This document shows, piece by piece, positions 7,019 to 10,876 of a stretch of 10,876 nt of DNA. The notes beneath the pieces were generated by a model, which saw nothing but the letters and a program-made list of their open reading frames with translations, ran no database searches and was not told where the DNA came from. A program made the position numbers and the translations under genes. The number at the start of each line of letters is the position of its first letter. Within the stretch, counting starts at the first letter, position 1. This DNA comes from an uncultured Haloferula sp. (GTDB lineage: Bacteria > Verrucomicrobiota > Verrucomicrobiae > Verrucomicrobiales > Akkermansiaceae): contig CAMPGU010000129.1 in NCBI GenBank assembly GCA_946885645.1, positions 1 to 10,876 on the forward strand, given 5' to 3'.

Positions 7019-7537
7019 ATGATCGAGCCCGAGATCCTCTTTGAAACCCGCTGGCTGGGACTTTACCGGATCGGCCACTGGGATTTCGCCAAACGGCCGA
7101 ATGCCGACGCCTGCGTGGGGATTCTCGCCGTCACCCCCGCCGACGAGGTCGTGCTGGTGGAGCAATTCCGCGTCCCGGTGCAACAAAAGGTCATCGAAAT
7201 CCCCGCCGGCCTGGTGGGCGACGAGGAAGAATTCCGAGGCGAGGCGATGGCGGCAACCGCCGCCCGCGAACTTCTGGAGGAAACCGGTTACCGCGCCGGC
7301 AGGATCGAACTGCTGCTGGCCGCGCCAACCTCGGCCGGCATGACGCCGGAGATCACCCACCTCTTTCTCGCCACGGATTTGTCAAAGGAGCACGACGGCG
7401 GCGGCACGGAACACGAGGACATCAAAGTGCATCTAGTGCCCCGGCGAGAGCTGCGGGCATGGCTGAAGGAGAAGGAGGCGGAGGGTTTCCTCATCGATTT
7501 CAAGATCCACGCCAGTCTCTGGGCGGCGGGATTCTGA
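7019..7537 (+). CDS. Nudix hydrolase, ADP-ribose pyrophosphatase type
   Basis: This 172-residue protein is predicted to cleave ADP-ribose or a related nucleoside diphosphate sugar in the cytoplasm. The Nudix core reads E-x7-RELLEETGY, with Glu75, Arg83-Glu84 and Glu87-Glu88 as the expected metal-binding and catalytic residues. VEQFRVPV (47-54) followed by EIPAGLV (60-66) is the usual start of the ADP-ribose pyrophosphatase subfamily, and TSAGMTPEITHLFLA (104-118) matches its conserved S/T-x-G-x-x-x-E-x-x-x-x-F block. The stretch between Gly64 and Glu75 is about five residues longer than the canonical G-x5-E. The ATG at 7019 has no Shine-Dalgarno; transcription is divergent from the cyclase, 56 bp away. 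The substrate within the subfamily cannot be fixed from sequence; ADP-ribose, ADP-glucose or GDP-mannose are possible. Confidence 0.9.
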   Translation: MIEPEILFETRWLGLYRIGHWDFAKRPNADACVGILAVTPADEVVLVEQFRVPVQQKVIEIPAGLVGDEEEFRGEAMAATAARELLEETGYRAGRIELLLAAPTSAGMTPEITHLFLATDLSKEHDGGGTEHEDIKVHLVPRRELRAWLKEKEAEGFLIDFKIHASLWAAGF

Positions 7538-7783
7538 GAAATCGCAGCGACTCCTTCGGGTTTGCGGCGGGCTAGCCACGTGTGCGCGAAAACCACGCCC
7601 GGGGCCTGCCCACCTTGGTCCTCCGGCCTCCCCTTTGCGTGGGAGAGAGCCATCCCCTCATTGATCGCGCCGTACCGTGGTCCTACCGTGCCCGGTAATT
7701 TCCGCGGAGATCCCAAGTCTCCCGCTGCCCTCGGAACGGCTCCTTTCTCCGGTGTCCCTTCCTTCGGCGAAACCCGAAAACCC
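7538..7783. other. 246-bp intergenic region with possible structured leader; no gene recognised
   Basis: I see no coding sequence, tRNA or known riboswitch here. It holds an imperfect hairpin at 7593-7642: CCACGC (7593-7598) pairs with GCGTGG (7637-7642), and inside it GGGG (7601-7604) pairs with CCCC (7630-7633). It also holds the TACCG cluster described separately. A five-base-pair hairpin (TTCGG 7763-7767, CCGAA 7774-7778) ends six bases before the next ATG. No clear terminator for the Nudix gene is visible, so some read-through is possible. Confidence 0.4.
7661..7697 (+). promoter_or_regulatory. TACCG cluster overlapping a weak promoter-like pair
   Basis: TACCGTG occurs at 7673-7679 and 7684-7690, eleven bases apart, about one helical turn. 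The second copy also forms an inverted repeat with CGGTA at 7693-7697 around TGCC. TTGATC (7661-7666) and TACCGT (7684-7689), spaced by 17 bp, are a weak -35/-10 candidate on the same site. The arrangement could be an operator for the downstream surface-protein gene, but matches are short and chance is not excluded. Confidence 0.22.
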
Positions 7784-10700
7784 ATGAAACGGAAGACCTG
7801 TCTGATCCCCGGCCTCGCGCTCGCGGCCCTCGCTTCAAACGCCGGAGCCGCCACCGTCACGCTGACGGCCGCCGACCTCATCAATACGAGTTCGTTCAAC
7901 ACGAACCTGCACTGGAGCGATGGCCAGGCCCCCTCGGCCGCGAACGATTACGTGGTGAACATTGAACGCCTCCGGACCCCGACCGCCGGAGCGGATTACA
8001 CCTTCGCCGGGAATTCCCTCACCATCGGCACCACCACCGGAAAATTCACTTACAAGACCCTCGGCTCGCGCACGATCACGGTGAATAACCTGATCCTCGC
8101 GGGCGGCTTGGTGGAGCACCTTCAGGGCAGCACCGAGACCTTCACCCTGGCCGGAAACATCTCGGTGACCGGTACCGGCTCGCGCATCAGTGCCGCCCAG
8201 GGACCGGTGGTGGTAACGGCGCCGATTAGCGGCACCGGTGCGCTGGCATTCGACGGCGGCGGGGCCAACACCTTCCGCACCACGTTCACCGGCACCAGCA
8301 CGCTGAGCGGGAATATCACCATAAACGGTGCCTTCACCGCCGCGGATACCAGCACCCTGACCTTCACCATCGGTGCCAGCGGCGTGAACAACAGCATCGG
8401 CGGCGCGGGCACCGCGGCCTTCAACGGCACCTTCAATCTCGACCTCACCGGTGCGAGCACCGCGCCCGGCTCCTCCTGGACGCTGGTGAACAGTGCCACC
8501 CTGAATGAAACCTTCGGCGAGACCTTCACTATCCCCGGCTTCACCAAATCCGGAAACATCTGGACCTCCGGCGACGGCACCTATGCCTTCAGCCAAGCCT
8601 CCGGAGTCATGATCGTGGACGCCGGGGACGGCGATGCCGACGGTCTGCCCGACATCTGGGAGCTCACCAACTTCGGGCATCTCGATCAAACCGGAGCGGG
8701 TGATCCGGACAACGACTACGCCACCAATACACAGGAGCAGGCCGCTTCCACCAACGCGCTCGACCGCAATTCCTTTCCGGATACCGAAAACGGCACCGGC
8801 GACGGCATGGCAGATGCCTGGGAAGTTTTCCACTTCGGCAATACGAACGCCCTGCCCGACGTGGATGCCGATAATGACGGCTTCCTGAACATCGATGAGT
8901 TTTTCGGCAACTCTGATCCCGAGGACGCGGAGTGGAGCCCGTTGAAGGCTGCGCTGCGCCACCGCTGGAGCTTCAACGGCAACCTCGACGACTCCGTGGG
9001 CGGCAGCAATGCCGTGGTGATCGATCCCGACAACGACAACCTCGTCGGCGGGACTTCCACGCTCTCCGGCACGGATCTGCTGCTGGGTGGCGGCGCGCGC
9101 GCCACATCCGCCTACGCACAGCTCGGCACCAATCTGATCCAAGGGTTGAAGACTCCAGTGAGCATCGAGTTCTGGGCCACTCAGCAGAGCGTGCAGAATT
9201 GGGCCCGGATCTTCGACTTCGGCAGCGGCACCACCGAATACCTCTTCATGTCCTGGACAAGGGGCACGAATGTCGCCACCGACCAAGTGGAATGGATCGA
9301 TAGCGGCACGACATCGAATGCGGGGGACACCAACCAGCCTTACACCGTCGGCACGGAATTCCACATCGTGATGACGATCGAGCCGGGGGCGGGGACGAAT
9401 AGCTCCACGCTGGTGACCTGGTATTCCGCCCCCGCCGGATCCGCCGACCTCGGCATCCCTCAAGGTTCCTTCAGCACGAACAATCAGCTCGCGCTGCTCA
9501 ACGATACCTTCAACTACCTGGGCCGTTCCCAGTGGGAGGGCGACGCAACCGCCAACGCCCGTTACAACGAGGTCCGCATCTGGAATGGCGCCCTCATTCC
9601 CGACGAGCGCGAATTCCTCCACGACGCCGGGCCCCAAGTGGTCGATGCCGGCGACAGCGACGGCGATTTCCTGGTGGATGCGTGGGAGATCGAGAACTTC
9701 CGCAGCAGCCCCGGCGAAACCGACGCGGAAATCCTCGCCAAATACGATGGCGATGACGATCCGGACGGCGACCGCTACGACAATTCCTCCGAATTCCTGG
9801 CTGGCACTCATCCGCTGCAACTCCTCTCCTCGCCCGATGGCGATCTGGACGGGCTGATCGATGGTTGGGAAGTCCTTTACTTCGCCGAGAGTCCCTCCGA
9901 GGACCTCTTTACCATCACCTCCCGCCAAGATGGCACGGGGGATCCCGATGCGGACGGCTTCAACAACGAGGCCGAGGAAACGGCAGGTAGCGATCCCACC
10001 GATCCCGCCCAAACGCCGCTCGATACGGACAGCGACACGCTGGTGGACTCCTGGGAGATGTTCTATTTCTCCGATCTCGACGAAGTAGCCTCCGGCAATC
10101 CCGACGGCGACTCCGGCACGAACTTCCAGGAGCAGGCCGCCGGCTCGAACCCCGCCCTGGCCAGCTCCACCGTCACCGATGCCGATGGCGATGCCGTGCC
10201 GGACACCTCGGAGCCCTTCCAACCCTATGCGGTGGATGCCAGCACGCTCCACCTCTGGCACCTGGACGAAGTGACACCGCCCGCCGCGGATGCGGTCGCA
10301 GGAGGCACGCCGCTGACCTCCTTGCAAAACGGTGCGCAGATGTGGACCCCCTCGTTGCCGGGCTTTGGCACGGGGCTCAACCCCTCCGCGGGCCGCGGCA
10401 CGGCAAATGCAGGCGTCCTCTCCGCGTTGCCGCTGGCGGCCAACGCCACGGACGATGTCAGCTTCGCTTACGCGGGAGCGGACGGTGCCTTCACTTTCGA
10501 GGGAATCGTCCGGATCGACTTCGATCCCGCCGTGGCTCCGGCTTCGGTGGCACCGATGCAGATTGTCACCGCCGAAAACGACCTGGATTCGGCACGGGTC
10601 TGGCAATTCCGCATCGTGCCGATCGGCGCGACAGGCAATACGGCAGGCACGGCACCGCTGCTGGAATTCATCAATCTTCACGGTTCCGTCGGCACGCAAT

Positions 10701-10876
10701 CGCTCTCGGTGCCGCTGCCCATCGGTGCCGGAGCGAATGCCATCGCCCAAGGCGGCTGGTATCACGTCGCCGTCGCCTACAACGGCACGGAAGCCACCGC
10801 GGACAACCTCAAGCTCTATTGGACGAAGTTTGATCCCGCGAAAACCCAGGCAAGACAACTCGCCTCGTTGCAGATG
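7784..10876 (+). CDS. Giant secreted protein with two LamG-like domains and calcium-loop repeats, 3'-truncated
   Basis: The frame is open from the ATG at 7784 to the right edge, 1031 codons with no stop. Residues 1-22 form a signal peptide: MKRK, a hydrophobic stretch, then a likely cut after SNAGA. Residues 23 to about 275 are Gly/Thr-rich beta-repeat sequence resembling degenerate PATR; HWSDGQAPSAANDY near the start recalls the module opening in the left-hand protein. Two paired Asp-rich loop units follow (282-372). A LamG/concanavalin-like domain (about 392-611) opens with LRHRWSFNGNLDDS and contains SIEFWATQQS and YNEVRIWNGAL. Three more loop units and a half unit (624-810) lead to a second LamG-like domain (about 820 on, LHLWHLDE...GWYHVAVAYNG) cut by the window edge. 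LamG domains usually bind polysaccharide or protein, so an outer-surface role in contact with glycans is inferred. No Shine-Dalgarno precedes the ATG. Confidence 0.9.
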   Translation, partial: MKRKTCLIPGLALAALASNAGAATVTLTAADLINTSSFNTNLHWSDGQAPSAANDYVVNIERLRTPTAGADYTFAGNSLTIGTTTGKFTYKTLGSRTITVNNLILAGGLVEHLQGSTETFTLAGNISVTGTGSRISAAQGPVVVTAPISGTGALAFDGGGANTFRTTFTGTSTLSGNITINGAFTAADTSTLTFTIGASGVNNSIGGAGTAAFNGTFNLDLTGASTAPGSSWTLVNSATLNETFGETFTIPGFTKSGNIWTSGDGTYAFSQASGVMIVDAGDGDADGLPDIWELTNFGHLDQTGAGDPDNDYATNTQEQAASTNALDRNSFPDTENGTGDGMADAWEVFHFGNTNALPDVDADNDGFLNIDEFFGNSDPEDAEWSPLKAALRHRWSFNGNLDDSVGGSNAVVIDPDNDNLVGGTSTLSGTDLLLGGGARATSAYAQLGTNLIQGLKTPVSIEFWATQQSVQNWARIFDFGSGTTEYLFMSWTRGTNVATDQVEWIDSGTTSNAGDTNQPYTVGTEFHIVMTIEPGAGTNSSTLVTWYSAPAGSADLGIPQGSFSTNNQLALLNDTFNYLGRSQWEGDATANARYNEVRIWNGALIPDEREFLHDAGPQVVDAGDSDGDFLVDAWEIENFRSSPGETDAEILAKYDGDDDPDGDRYDNSSEFLAGTHPLQLLSSPDGDLDGLIDGWEVLYFAESPSEDLFTITSRQDGTGDPDADGFNNEAEETAGSDPTDPAQTPLDTDSDTLVDSWEMFYFSDLDEVASGNPDGDSGTNFQEQAAGSNPALASSTVTDADGDAVPDTSEPFQPYAVDASTLHLWHLDEVTPPAADAVAGGTPLTSLQNGAQMWTPSLPGFGTGLNPSAGRGTANAGVLSALPLAANATDDVSFAYAGADGAFTFEGIVRIDFDPAVAPASVAPMQIVTAENDLDSARVWQFRIVPIGATGNTAGTAPLLEFINLHGSVGTQSLSVPLPIGAGANAIAQGGWYHVAVAYNGTEATADNLKLYWTKFDPAKTQARQLASLQM
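8627..8899 (+). repeat. First block of 12-residue calcium-loop-like repeats (two A/B pairs)
   Basis: Four loops follow D-x-D-x-D-x-x-x-[D/N]-x-x-E, the ligand spacing of EF-hand, dockerin and TSP3-type loops. Type A loops have Asp at 9 and end in Trp-Glu (DGDADGLPDIWE at 8627-8662; NGTGDGMADAWE at 8789-8824, which has Asn and Thr in place of the first two Asp). Type B loops have Asn at 9 (DPDNDYATNTQE at 8702-8737; DADNDGFLNIDE at 8864-8899). Each B begins exactly 25 residues after its A. Calcium binding is inferred from spacing alone. Confidence 0.85.
9653..10213 (+). repeat. Second block of calcium-loop-like repeats (three A/B pairs and a half)
   Basis: Seven loops of the same form lie between the two LamG-like domains. 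Type A: DSDGDFLVDAWE (9653-9688), DGDLDGLIDGWE (9836-9871), DTDSDTLVDSWE (10022-10057), and a last copy without Trp, DADGDAVPDTSE (10178-10213). Type B: DPDGDRYDNSSE (9758-9793), DPDADGFNNEAE (9941-9976), NPDGDSGTNFQE (10097-10132). The A-to-B step is 35, 35 and 25 residues. Most A loops are followed within a few residues by a Tyr/Asn-Phe pair, and most B loops by A-G-[TS]-x-P, as in bacterial TSP3-type repeats. Confidence 0.85.

Noticed and set aside
7555..7778. Nine-base inverted pair TTCGGGTTT (7555-7563) and AAACCCGAA (7770-7778) at the ends of the intergenic region
   Set aside because: It is a single short match about 200 bp apart with no extension, which is not unlikely by chance in a region of this size; not a convincing element boundary.
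7835..10858. A 1007-residue minus-strand open frame opposite the LamG protein gene
   Set aside because: It lies antisense to a 1031-codon plus-strand frame that has a signal peptide, recognisable domains and regular motifs. The minus-strand translation has no domain I recognise and mirrors the GC-rich codon pattern of the real gene.
1..10876. CRISPR array, tRNA or rRNA genes, insertion sequences
   Set aside because: No regularly spaced identical repeats, no cloverleaf-like or rRNA sequence, and no transposase or terminal inverted repeats were seen.

Overview
The window looks like chromosomal DNA from a Verrucomicrobiota bacterium, probably a Verrucomicrobiales member of the Luteolibacter/Haloferula type. 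This is an inference from three things: GC-rich coding sequence, a very large secreted protein built from autotransporter-associated beta-strand (PATR) repeats, and a second large secreted protein mixing LamG-like domains with 12-residue Asp-rich loops of the TSP3/EF-hand kind ending in Trp-Glu. No RNA genes, CRISPR array, transposase or phage gene was seen.

Layout, left to right: (1) positions 2-3592, plus strand, the 3' part of the PATR-repeat surface protein, cut by the left edge. (2) A bidirectional hairpin terminator at 3618-3651. (3) Positions 3656-4270, minus strand, a beta-carbonic anhydrase. (4) A 133-bp divergent intergenic region with a strong inverted repeat. (5) Positions 4404-5768, plus strand, the replication-associated AAA+ ATPase RarA. 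(6) Convergent to it, positions 5790-6962, minus strand, a sugar-phosphate cyclase of the dehydroquinate-synthase superfamily that resembles EboD more than AroB. (7) Divergent from that, positions 7019-7537, plus strand, a Nudix hydrolase of the ADP-ribose pyrophosphatase type. (8) A 246-bp intergenic region with possible regulatory structure. (9) Positions 7784-10876, plus strand, a second giant secreted protein cut by the right edge, with a signal peptide, a beta-repeat N-terminus, two LamG-like domains and eleven calcium-loop-like motifs.

The genes do not form one pathway. Every neighbouring pair is convergent or divergent, except that the Nudix gene and the last gene share a strand across a 246-bp gap. 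The window is best read as four cytoplasmic genes (bicarbonate supply, replication-fork maintenance, a small-molecule cyclase, nucleotide-sugar clean-up) between two modular cell-surface or secreted proteins. The two outer proteins share one motif, a loop of the form D-x-D-x-D-x-x-x-[D/N]-x-x-E, which occurs once in the first and eleven times in the second.

I do not see a clear new defence or mobile system. The points most worth follow-up are the isolated EboD-like cyclase with altered AroB substrate residues, the regular 25/35-residue loop spacing in the right-hand protein, and the triplicated GCGGGAA element between the carbonic anhydrase and rarA.
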